From CAZRNB01 sp964601355 (GTDB taxonomy: Bacteria > Planctomycetota > Phycisphaerae > Sedimentisphaerales > Anaerobacaceae), in contig CAZRNB010000081.1 of assembly GCA_964601355.1 (NCBI GenBank), forward strand, positions 1 through 14,031: DNA of 14,031 bases. Reading direction: 5' to 3'. Positions 1-6,279 of this stretch are shown one piece after another (position 1 is the first letter of the stretch; every line of letters starts with the position of its first letter). The translations under genes and the position numbers were made by a program. The notes under the pieces were generated by a model. It was not told the origin of the DNA. It did no database searches and was given only the letters and a program-made list of their open reading frames with translations.

Positions 1-14
1 GCTGTCACATTGCT

Positions 15-29
15 CTGTCGAAAAGACAG
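15..29. repeat. Short hairpin at left edge
   Basis: CTGTC-gaaaa-GACAG forms a perfect 5-bp stem with a 5-nt loop. It sits just left of a longer palindromic element and may belong to the same dispersed repeat. Neither strand shows a T-run after it, so I do not call it a terminator. Confidence 0.4.
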
Positions 30-34
30 TACTT

Positions 35-73
35 GTCATTTCGAGCGAGCCGAAAGGCGAGCGGAGAAATGAC
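35..73. repeat. REP-like palindromic intergenic element
   Basis: GTCATTTC (35-42) and GAAATGAC (66-73) form a perfect 8-bp outer stem. Inside it, GCC-GAAA-GGC makes a small GNRA-type hairpin, separated from the outer stem by G/A-rich mismatches. Elements of this kind (CATTTCGAGCGA...GAGAAATGA) are familiar as dispersed repeats in many environmental bacterial genomes. It lies about 180 bp beyond the 3' end of the operon. It could stabilise mRNA ends, but there is no U-tract, so it is not a classic intrinsic terminator. Confidence 0.6.
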
Positions 74-111
74 GGTTTGGTCTTTTCTACAAAGTACTAT
101 CATATATGAGA

Positions 112-248
112 TTATCAGGTTAACAGGTTATCAGGAAGTGGTTATATGGTTATCAGGGCATCAGGTAAGTAAACTATCACATCTTTTTTTTCCTGGTGTC
201 CTGTTTTACTGATAACCTGCGCACCGATGTCCTGATGCACTGATTACC
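112..248. repeat. Facing arrays of degenerate 8-bp repeats
   Basis: From 112 to about 167 the plus strand carries about seven degenerate copies of the octamer GGTTATCA (variants GGTTAACA, GGGCATCA, GGTTATAT). From 192 to 248 the same unit occurs in the opposite orientation, again about seven copies (reverse complements GGTAATCA, GTGCATCA, GGACATCG, GGTTATCA, GTAAAACA, GGACACCA). The arms are separated by about 24 bp that includes eight T (184-191). RNA from either strand could fold into a long imperfect hairpin. The right arm ends 3 bp from the stop codon of the isomerase gene, so it forms the 3' untranslated region of the operon. No gene is visible in 1-251. Confidence 0.65.
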
Positions 249-251
249 TTT

Positions 252-1064
252 TTAGAAGAATTTTCCCAGATACTCTATGCTCCTGCGAGCGATTGTTTCA
301 GGATCAGGGTCGTATTTGAAAACTTCCACCGAAAGCCACTTGTCCCAGCCGATTGCCTTTATGGCTTTTGCGATGGGGCCATAGTCAACATCGCCCATGC
401 CGGGCCCGTAAAGATTGGGGTCGTTGACGTGGAAATGGCCAATATCTTCAACACTAACCGAGCGGATAATATCAGACACCGGCTTTGATTCTGAGCACAT
501 TGCTTTGACATCGAGATGAATCTTAAAGTTTGGATGGCTGATTTCGCGAACTAACTGCATCGCTTGCGAGACCGTATTGATAAAATTGGTATCAACTGGG
601 GACAATGGCTCAATACATATAGTGACATTCAATTTGTAAGCTCTATCAAGAACGCTGCGAAATAAATCCGCGGCTCTTTTCCAGGCACCTTCTATGGTTT
701 GACCGGTCATAATGTTTCGCTGTTTCGGGGAGCCAACCACGATAACGTTTCCGCCCAGATCTGCGCACAAATCCAAAAGGATTTTCATGTAATCTTTAGT
801 ATTTCGCCATACGGTGTCGTCGGATGTGGTTAAATGCAAACCGGCAGGCCCGACAAAAAGCCAATGCAAACCTACGGTCTCTAAGCCGTGGTCTTTTATG
901 GTCTGCCGGACTTCTTTACGCTGTTTGGCGGTGACATTACTGGCCGAGCGTGCGAGTGTAAATGGTGCTATCTCGATGCCGTTGAAACCTAATCGGCCGG
1001 CAATCGAGGCAACCTCGGCTACCGGCCGATTCTCAAACATTTCATTGCACAAGGCAAATTTCAT
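252..1064 (-). CDS. Sugar isomerase/epimerase-like TIM-barrel protein
   Basis: A 270-residue, single-domain protein of the xylose isomerase-like / AP endonuclease family 2 TIM-barrel superfamily. It has no signal peptide, so it is cytoplasmic, unlike the other three products of the operon. The four expected metal ligands are present at the ends of the barrel strands: E152 (CIEPLS), D185 (HLDVK), H212 (HFHVND) and E247 (VEVF). Their spacing closely matches D-tagatose/D-psicose 3-epimerases. However, the substrate-binding His that usually follows the Asp by three residues is Ala188 here (LDVKAM), so the substrate probably differs from simple ketohexoses. The ATG overlaps the stop of the preceding oxidoreductase gene in TGATG and has no clear Shine-Dalgarno, which points to translational coupling. 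It is the last gene of the operon. Confidence is high for the fold and low for the exact reaction. Confidence 0.88.
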   Translation of the reverse strand: MKFALCNEMFENRPVAEVASIAGRLGFNGIEIAPFTLARSASNVTAKQRKEVRQTIKDHGLETVGLHWLFVGPAGLHLTTSDDTVWRNTKDYMKILLDLCADLGGNVIVVGSPKQRNIMTGQTIEGAWKRAADLFRSVLDRAYKLNVTICIEPLSPVDTNFINTVSQAMQLVREISHPNFKIHLDVKAMCSESKPVSDIIRSVSVEDIGHFHVNDPNLYGPGMGDVDYGPIAKAIKAIGWDKWLSVEVFKYDPDPETIARRSIEYLGKFF

Positions 1065-2512
1065 CAGACTTCATCAGGAACCACAAACGGCTCACGGTAG
1101 TTGCGCTTGATAAACATATTTGCCAAGCTGCTATTATCGCCGACGAATTGCTCCTTTTCAGGGTCCATCGTCAACATTGGTCCCATAGTGATAAGCTCTT
1201 TTTCTGTGTCCACCTCGTTGGCTGTAAGGTGGTCGAGCATTCTATTAAACGAGTCCAACAGTTCGGCATTGTCACCGATGGCGGTTTTGATCTCGTCCAC
1301 AGACGTCTTTGTGCCAATTCGGTAGGAAATATTGCCAATATGACAGAGAGCAGCAGAGAGGTGACCGACCTCGATATCAGCGTTTAGGTCGCTGACTCTG
1401 CGGCTGCGTACGGCATCGATGAAGTTCTGATAGTGCTCACTGCCGACACTGTGCGCGAACTGTTGAATTCTGTTGCCGTCATTGTCATATATCCAGCCGC
1501 CTCCTTCATTAGCAGCGAAGTAACCATTTTCACATTGTACGACAATGCCAATACGGATGCCACGGTAAGTATCCATTGTTGAGTCGTTTTTTTTGCAAGG
1601 CAGGCCTCTTACCTCGAAGATAATCGGGGCCGGCTTGTAATCATAGAATGCAATCTGGGTATTTGCTGTCTCGCCGTCATCAACATAACCGAACCTGCCC
1701 CCGATGCTGATTACACGTGACGGCAGCCTCGGATCTCCCAATGCCCAGCGAGACTCATCCATCTCATGAGCTCCCTGGTTACTGATGTCACCATTGCCGG
1801 TATTCCAGACCCAGTGCCAGTCGTAATGCAGATTCGTTCGCATCAAGGGTAACATATCAGCCGGGCCGCACCAGAGATTGTAATCCACTAATTCCGGAAT
1901 CGGCTGTGGGCCGCGGACCTTGCCAATGCTGTTACGAGGTTTGTAGCAAAAGCCACGTACCCAGAGAATCCTGCCTATATTCCCCTGATTAATATAATTA
2001 TAGGCATTTCGATACGCCCTTGAAGACCGTCTCTGGGTGCCGTTTTGTACGATGCGGCTATACTTGCGGGCAGCCTCGACCATTTTCCGACCTTCCCAGA
2101 TTTCGTGCGAGGTAGGTTTTTCGATATAAACGTCTTTGCCGGCCTGACAAGCCCAGACAGTCACCAGCGAATGCCAGTGGTTTGGCGTCGCTGATACAAT
2201 CACGTCTATGCTGCTGTCATCCAGCAGCTCTCGTACGTTCCGATAGCTCTTTATATTCTGTCCCTGCACGTTAAGCGAGCTCAATGTGCGATCAATTTGG
2301 CTTTGGTCGGCATCGCAAATAGCCACCAAACGAACACCGGATATACTACTGAAACTCCTGCAGAGGCCGCCGCCCCTGCTTCCGACACCGACGACAGCAA
2401 GACGGATGTCGTTGTTCGCACCAAGCACACGTGAATATGGCGATGCCAACGTTATAGCGACACCCGCAGCCACCGAGCTTTTCAGGAAATCACGACGACT
2501 TATATTGCCCAT
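1064..2512 (-). CDS. Tat-exported Gfo/Idh/MocA oxidoreductase, copy 1
   Basis: A 482-residue NAD(P)-dependent oxidoreductase of the Gfo/Idh/MocA family. The N-terminus has a twin-arginine signal (SRRDFLKSS, residues 5-13) with a hydrophobic stretch to about residue 31, so the folded, cofactor-loaded enzyme should be exported. The Rossmann nucleotide loop follows (VGVGSRGGG, 41-49), then the family EKP motif at 131-133 (VYIEKP) and the GNGDISNQGAHEMD block at 239-252. The His in this last block is a plausible catalytic residue. The start is supported by the twin-arginine position, by CGGAAGGAA upstream, and by equal length with the adjacent paralog (also 482 residues, colinear without gaps). 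The loop is GVGSRG here and GTGGQG in the paralog, so the copies may differ in cofactor or substrate. The substrate cannot be read from the sequence; a sugar, glycoside or polyol is likely. Confidence 0.93.
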   Translation of the reverse strand: MGNISRRDFLKSSVAAGVAITLASPYSRVLGANNDIRLAVVGVGSRGGGLCRSFSSISGVRLVAICDADQSQIDRTLSSLNVQGQNIKSYRNVRELLDDSSIDVIVSATPNHWHSLVTVWACQAGKDVYIEKPTSHEIWEGRKMVEAARKYSRIVQNGTQRRSSRAYRNAYNYINQGNIGRILWVRGFCYKPRNSIGKVRGPQPIPELVDYNLWCGPADMLPLMRTNLHYDWHWVWNTGNGDISNQGAHEMDESRWALGDPRLPSRVISIGGRFGYVDDGETANTQIAFYDYKPAPIIFEVRGLPCKKNDSTMDTYRGIRIGIVVQCENGYFAANEGGGWIYDNDGNRIQQFAHSVGSEHYQNFIDAVRSRRVSDLNADIEVGHLSAALCHIGNISYRIGTKTSVDEIKTAIGDNAELLDSFNRMLDHLTANEVDTEKELITMGPMLTMDPEKEQFVGDNSSLANMFIKRNYREPFVVPDEV

Positions 2513-2514
2513 GA

Positions 2515-2565
2515 TTATTCCTTCCGTTTAGTAGATAATATTTTATTGCACAAGGCAAATTTCAT
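2515..2565 (-). pseudogene. Relic of isomerase 5' end (16-codon micro-ORF)
   Basis: Directly after the upstream oxidoreductase gene, and overlapping its stop in the same TGATG arrangement used at 1062-1066, lies an ATG followed by MKFALCN. These are the first seven residues of the isomerase encoded at 252-1064. Homology stops at about 2541; the reading frame continues for nine unrelated codons and ends in TAA at 2515, two bases before the ATG of the next oxidoreductase. Positions 2541-2565 match 1040-1064 with one mismatch. It is best read as the junction scar of a tandem duplication. It may still help translation by carrying ribosomes from one oxidoreductase gene to the next. A functional 16-residue peptide is unlikely. 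Confidence 0.8.
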
Positions 2566-4013
2566 CAGACTTCATCAGGAACCACAAACGGCTCACGGTA
2601 ATTACGTTTGATGAATATATTGGCCATGTCGCTGTGCTGGCCGACGAATTTTTCCTGATCCGGATCCATCGTCAACATCGGACCCATGGTTATCTGCTCT
2701 TTCTCAACGTCAACCTCGTTGGCCTTTAAGTGTTCGAGCATTCTATTGAACGAATCCATCAGCTCAGCATTGTCACCGATGGCGTTTTTGATCTCGTCAA
2801 CAGTTGCTTTCCTGCCCAGCCGGTATGAGATATTGCTCATGTGGCACAGGGCGCTGGAGATGTGCCCACCTTCGATATTGGCGTTAAGGTCGTTTTCCTT
2901 GCGGCTGCGCACGGCATCGATGAAGTTTTGATAGTGACCGCCGCCGCCGTCACCTTTGAATTGTTTGAGTCTGTTGCCGTTGTTGTCATAAGTCCAGCCG
3001 CCGCCTCGGCCGCCCGCGAAGTAGCCATTCTCACACATTATGATATTGCCAACGTCGATGCCGCGGTACCTGTCTATTCCTCTGATGCCCTTTTTCGTCG
3101 GCAGCCCGCGAACCTCAAAAATAATCGGGGCCGGTTTGTAGTCCAGAAATACGATTTGGGTATTGGCGGTTTCGCCGTCATCATCATAGCCGAGCCGTCC
3201 ACCAATGCTCATCACACGCGCCGGAAGCTTGTTTTGACCAATTGCCCATCTGCATACATCCATCTCGTGAACGCCCTGGTTGCCAATGTCGCCGTTGCCG
3301 GTATTCCAGACCCAGTGCCAGTCATAATGCAGATTCTTCCGCATCAAAGGCACCAGGTCGGCTGGGCCGGTCCAGAGATTATAGTCAACCGTTTCCGGGA
3401 TTGGCTGTGGACCGTTGACCTTGCCGATACTGTTACGGTCCCTGTGGCAGATGCCGCGTACCCACAGAATTTTGCCGAGGTTTCCGTCCTGAATGTACGG
3501 CATTACCTCTCGTAATCCCACGTCGGAGCGGTTCTGCGTGCCGGTCTGTACAATTCGTTTGTACTTGTGAGCTGCCTCGACTACCTTTCGGCCTTCCCAG
3601 ATATTATGCGAGATCGGCTTTTCAATATAGATGTCTTTTCCGGCCTGGCAGGTCCAGATTGTCACTAATGAATGCCAATAGTTGGGTGTGGCTGAAGAGA
3701 TTACGTCAATGTTTTTGTCATCCAGCAGTTTGCGAAGATCCGTGTAGCCGGCGACGTCCTGATTGTTCTTTTTGAGGATATCAAGATTTTTCTGCAAATG
3801 GTCTTTGTCTGCGTCGCAGAGTGCCACAATCCGCACGCCGGATATTTCCCCAAACTTTTTGACGTGCCCGCTGCCCTGGCCACCTGTGCCGATTACAGCA
3901 AGGCGGATGTCGCTATTAGCGCCACGTACCTTTGAGTAGGGCGATGCCAGCGTCATGGCGACGCCGGCAGCCATCGAGCTTTTCAAAAAATCACGACGAT
4001 TTATCCTGTTCAT
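2565..4013 (-). CDS. Tat-exported Gfo/Idh/MocA oxidoreductase, copy 2
   Basis: Paralog of the next gene in the operon and aligned with it without gaps over 482 residues. Twin-arginine signal at residues 5-12 (NRRDFLKS), Rossmann loop IGTGGQGSG (41-49), EKP motif at 131-133 (IYIEKP), and GNGDIGNQGVHEMD at 239-252. Both copies end in REPFVVPDEV. An in-frame ATG five codons upstream (4028) is rejected because the Shine-Dalgarno AAAGGAA lies inside that extension. Starting at 4013 gives the same length and leader (AAGGAATAATC-ATG) as the paralog. Copy-specific differences cluster in the Rossmann loop and at residues 161-200 and 305-360, where substrate specificity could have diverged. It follows the TIM-barrel/DUF6807 gene after an 84-bp gap that holds a palindromic repeat. 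The family assignment is secure and the substrate is unknown. Confidence 0.93.
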   Translation of the reverse strand: MNRINRRDFLKSSMAAGVAMTLASPYSKVRGANSDIRLAVIGTGGQGSGHVKKFGEISGVRIVALCDADKDHLQKNLDILKKNNQDVAGYTDLRKLLDDKNIDVISSATPNYWHSLVTIWTCQAGKDIYIEKPISHNIWEGRKVVEAAHKYKRIVQTGTQNRSDVGLREVMPYIQDGNLGKILWVRGICHRDRNSIGKVNGPQPIPETVDYNLWTGPADLVPLMRKNLHYDWHWVWNTGNGDIGNQGVHEMDVCRWAIGQNKLPARVMSIGGRLGYDDDGETANTQIVFLDYKPAPIIFEVRGLPTKKGIRGIDRYRGIDVGNIIMCENGYFAGGRGGGWTYDNNGNRLKQFKGDGGGGHYQNFIDAVRSRKENDLNANIEGGHISSALCHMSNISYRLGRKATVDEIKNAIGDNAELMDSFNRMLEHLKANEVDVEKEQITMGPMLTMDPDQEKFVGQHSDMANIFIKRNYREPFVVPDEV

Positions 4014-4018
4014 GATTA

Positions 4019-4025
4019 TTCCTTT
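4019..4025 (-). promoter_or_regulatory. Ribosome binding site deciding the start at 4013
   Basis: AAAGGAA on the minus strand lies 5 nt before the ATG at 4013 and inside any protein started at the upstream ATG (4028). The same AAGGAATAATC leader precedes the paralog start at 2512, so both genes most likely use the internal ATG. Confidence 0.75.
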
Positions 4026-4040
4026 CATTTAGATAACAAT

Positions 4041-4094
4041 GGTGGGGCATCCATTCTCCGTCCCTCAGGGACTGCGAAGGATGAAAGCCCCACC
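4041..4094. repeat. Nested palindromic element between two operon genes
   Basis: GGTGGGGC (4041-4048) pairs perfectly with GCCCCACC (4087-4094). Next inward, ATCC (4049-4052) pairs with GGAT (4079-4082). The centre is GTCCCT-c-AGGGAC (4060-4072), a near-perfect palindrome. The 54-bp unit looks like a mobile or dispersed intergenic repeat. It fills nearly all of the gap between the fusion gene stop (4098) and the leader of oxidoreductase copy 2. In the operon mRNA it would form a strong stem-loop that could protect or separate segments of the transcript. No T-run follows on the minus strand, so full termination is not expected. Confidence 0.7.
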
Positions 4095-4097
4095 CTA

Positions 4098-5930
4098 CTA
4101 ATATTTTATTGCTGCATATTCGCTGAAAAACTGTGCCACTTTAGCTTGTTCAAAATCGCCTTTGTGAAAACAGAACCGATAACGAAAAGTCACACTATCG
4201 CCGGACTTAATAGTGAAATCTCCTGTGCCGGCAAGTTTTTTCTCAAAATCGTGTACGCCGAACGGATTAGCGGCGAAAAGTCCGTAAGCTCGAACATGCC
4301 ACCACGTAGGATGTCTTTGATTCTGTGGATGGTCAAAGATAGCCACGCCTGCAATTTCTTTATTCAATGGGCCGTAGTAGTCGCACCACGCTGCGCGTTT
4401 GCCCCAGGCGTCATTATCTTTGTGACTTTCACTATCGATGATGTGACCTTTGGCGATTTTGCCTTCTACCCGCATCGTTTCTGCAACGCGTATTGCCATT
4501 GTGCCTTCTTTGGTATCACCGAACATCACATCGCCGTTAGAAGCATGGATCGTGATCTCAAAGTCCATCATACGATCGTCCGGATGGTTATAGAATCTGT
4601 GTGTTCGTGTATCTGTGCAGATGATTTGCCCGTTGGCTGCTACCCAATTGTTTTGGGACCGAACAATACCCACATCCTGACCGGAAGCAACCTCTATGAA
4701 TTTATCATGGACTATTTTTCCATTTTTGCTGCCATCGGTCCAAAAATCATGGCCGTTTACGCTGCCGTGCGCAAACCACAGAGAGCGATGGTGAGGATGG
4801 TCGTGCTCCTCATCTTCGCCCTCCTTCATCGGCCAATGGCGAGTGATATTTACTCCTGTCGGTCCAATCATCGGATAAAAATATGGTCGCTGAGCATCCT
4901 GGAAGTTGTACTCTGTGAAAAGTTTTCCATTAATTTCCACCCTTAATTTTTTATCGACTTCGGTTATACTAATTCCTGCACCGGCTTTTGATGCAGCTTC
5001 GGAGGCAGACATAGTTTTTGCCTTGTTAACCATTTCTTCCCAGATTTGTCGTTGCTCAGCAAGCGCCTTGACACGGTCGTCGGGATTGGTTCGGGCCTCG
5101 AGAAGAATCCAGCCGCTATAGTCCATCGCTACCAGCAGATTCATAAGCTCCTGATAGGGATAATCATTAATATTCAGCTCGCGAACGTGGACGGTGTCAC
5201 CAAAGCGATTTTTGACAAGGTTGAAGTTATTTACGAGTCCTTCGCCGGTAAGGTCCTCCGGGTTGCAGTTCCAGCAAACCTTGACGTTGGGATGGTCAGC
5301 TACATCCATAATTTGCTTGATAGTCGGCAGGGGGGAGCATGAGCCGTGGACCTCCAGCCGAATCTGCTGGCCGTAATCGGCTGCAAATCGGCCAAGCTCG
5401 TTAAGTGATTTGCCGATTTGTTCGATTGTCTTTTCCGGCGGCACATTTTTTGGAAGGTCGTTCGGCTTGACCTTTACGCCTGAGCCGCCCACATCATTAG
5501 AGAGCTTTATATATTCTTTTGCCTCTTCGATGTCTTTTTTTAGCGCTGCCGGTTCAACGTGATGAAAGGCGAAGTTAGTACCTAAACCCACAAGTGTAAC
5601 GGGACTGTCCTCAAACCGTTTTCTTACTTCTTTACGTTGTTGCGCGTTAAGGCTCGATTCGACGCCGTGGGCATGTTCGGTCCGCAGCTCTACTCCGAGA
5701 ACACCGGTTTTTTCGCAGTTGGCAATTAGTGTGGGCAGGTCCCAGTCTTTGGCCCAGAGATAAGTTACGAGGCCAAACTTCATTTTTAAACCCCGCCCAG
5801 CGATGGGCGGGACAGGAGCGATAGCAAGTATTTTATCCAATGGACCAAGTGAAACAGCCGTTGTTCCAACGTATATACTGCTCAATGCGGATTTAAGAAA
5901 TTCACGGCGATGATTACTGAATATACTCAT
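4098..5930 (-). CDS. Tat-exported TIM-barrel/DUF6807 (PmoA-like) fusion
   Basis: A 610-residue, two-domain secreted protein and the first gene of the operon. It has a twin-arginine signal HRREFLKSA (7-15) with a hydrophobic core to about 38, then a xylose isomerase-like TIM barrel at about 49-305. A short Ala/Ser linker follows (303-320), then a DUF6807 domain (the family once labelled methane oxygenase PmoA) at about 320-610. DUF6807 hallmarks are HDHPHHRSLWFAHG (376-389), WCDYYG (515-520) and HPTWWHVRAYGLFAANPFG (540-558). In the barrel, candidate metal ligands are E193 (RLEVHG), H248 (VHVREL) and E278 (LLEA). The usual Asp of the second strand is replaced in KVCWNCNPED (217-226), so metal use may be altered. 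The signal/barrel junction contains an in-frame palindrome (residues 40-46). GGGAAG precedes the ATG. The likely role is extracytoplasmic sugar or glycoside processing; the reaction is unknown. Confidence 0.88.
   Translation of the reverse strand: MSIFSNHRREFLKSALSSIYVGTTAVSLGPLDKILAIAPVPPIAGRGLKMKFGLVTYLWAKDWDLPTLIANCEKTGVLGVELRTEHAHGVESSLNAQQRKEVRKRFEDSPVTLVGLGTNFAFHHVEPAALKKDIEEAKEYIKLSNDVGGSGVKVKPNDLPKNVPPEKTIEQIGKSLNELGRFAADYGQQIRLEVHGSCSPLPTIKQIMDVADHPNVKVCWNCNPEDLTGEGLVNNFNLVKNRFGDTVHVRELNINDYPYQELMNLLVAMDYSGWILLEARTNPDDRVKALAEQRQIWEEMVNKAKTMSASEAASKAGAGISITEVDKKLRVEINGKLFTEYNFQDAQRPYFYPMIGPTGVNITRHWPMKEGEDEEHDHPHHRSLWFAHGSVNGHDFWTDGSKNGKIVHDKFIEVASGQDVGIVRSQNNWVAANGQIICTDTRTHRFYNHPDDRMMDFEITIHASNGDVMFGDTKEGTMAIRVAETMRVEGKIAKGHIIDSESHKDNDAWGKRAAWCDYYGPLNKEIAGVAIFDHPQNQRHPTWWHVRAYGLFAANPFGVHDFEKKLAGTGDFTIKSGDSVTFRYRFCFHKGDFEQAKVAQFFSEYAAIKY
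5792..5811. repeat. Palindrome inserted in frame in coding sequence
   Basis: CCCGCCCA-gcga-TGGGCGGG is a perfect 8-bp inverted repeat with a 4-nt loop, a typical REP-like unit. It lies inside the fusion gene and encodes VPPIAGRG-like residues (about 40-47) exactly between the Tat signal and the first barrel strand (MKFGLVTYLW). This GC-rich Pro/Gly segment is not part of either domain, which suggests an intergenic repeat landed in a tolerant linker without breaking the frame. Confidence 0.65.
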
Positions 5931-5958
5931 ATAACTTCCCGCGACTGCGTTTTATTTT

Positions 5959-5978
5959 TCAGAGCCCAACTCTCTGAA
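5959..5978 (-). promoter_or_regulatory. Leader hairpin upstream of the operon
   Basis: TTCAGAG (5959-5965) and CTCTGAA (5972-5978) form a perfect 7-bp stem with a 6-nt loop. It lies about 30 nt before the ribosome binding site of the first operon gene, in a leader of roughly 115 nt. It is not followed by a T-run on the minus strand. A second possible stem (CATCAA 6011-6016 with TTGATG 6032-6037) lies further upstream. The leader could carry post-transcriptional control, but no known riboswitch class is recognised. Confidence 0.3.
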
Positions 5979-6053
5979 GCTAATTCAGCTTTGAATGTTT
6001 TATAAGCTTACATCAACACCTCAACTCATTTTTGATGATGTTCAAGACTATTT

Positions 6054-6082
6054 AGTATCTTAATCCTAAACTGTTCTGTCAA
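6054..6082 (-). promoter_or_regulatory. Sigma70-like promoter of the oxidoreductase operon
   Basis: On the minus strand a perfect -35 TTGACA (6082-6077) is followed by a 17-bp spacer and a -10 GATACT (6059-6054, four of six consensus bases). It lies about 125 bp upstream of the fusion gene start and just after the terminator of the upstream LamG gene on the same strand, so it would start an independent transcript. The rest of the 349-bp gap 5931-6279 contains only this promoter, leader hairpins, the terminator and a small palindrome. Confidence 0.6.
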
Positions 6083-6128
6083 GCCAATTTTGTAAAAAGT
6101 TAGATTTGATTGAGCTTAAGGAACAGCT

Positions 6129-6170
6129 AAAAAAACGGGACTTATACCGAATAAATCGATATAAGTCCCG
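6129..6170 (-). terminator. Rho-independent terminator of the large LamG gene
   Basis: CGGGACTTATA (6136-6146) and TATAAGTCCCG (6160-6170) make a perfect 11-bp stem with a 13-nt loop. On the minus strand it is followed immediately by seven T (complement of A at 6129-6135). It lies about 110 nt beyond the stop of the LamG gene at 6280 and separates it from the operon promoter. Confidence 0.85.
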
Positions 6171-6227
6171 AATAGTACATTAACCACCCCACTTCCTGCT
6201 CCCTGCTTCCGCAAGAACAAGCTTATT

Positions 6228-6241
6228 CCTGCGAAGGCAGG
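6228..6241. repeat. Small palindrome CCTGC-gaag-GCAGG
   Basis: A 5-bp stem with a GAAG loop, inside a wider imperfect inverted repeat (about 6187-6262, CACTTCCTGC... against ...GCAAGTG). Similar units are common dispersed repeats. It lies between the LamG stop codon and its terminator. Confidence 0.4.
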
Positions 6242-6279
6242 GGCAAGAAAGCAAGTGAGGCGGGCCAATTTCAACGAGC

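Noticed and set aside
112..248. CRISPR array
   Set aside because: Units are only 8 bp, degenerate, in both orientations and without unique spacers; no cas genes nearby.
2841..3515. Plus-strand open frame of 224 codons
   Set aside because: Lies entirely antisense to oxidoreductase copy 2, whose motifs are unmistakable. No ribosome site and no recognisable domain; it is a by-product of codon use on the other strand.
4014..4028. Five-codon N-terminal extension of oxidoreductase copy 2 starting at 4028
   Set aside because: The extension is the translated ribosome binding site; the paralog alignment and the twin-arginine position support 4013.
4146..4946. Plus-strand open frame of 266 codons
   Set aside because: Antisense to the DUF6807 part of the fusion gene; composition is rich in Cys, Ile and His without domain structure.
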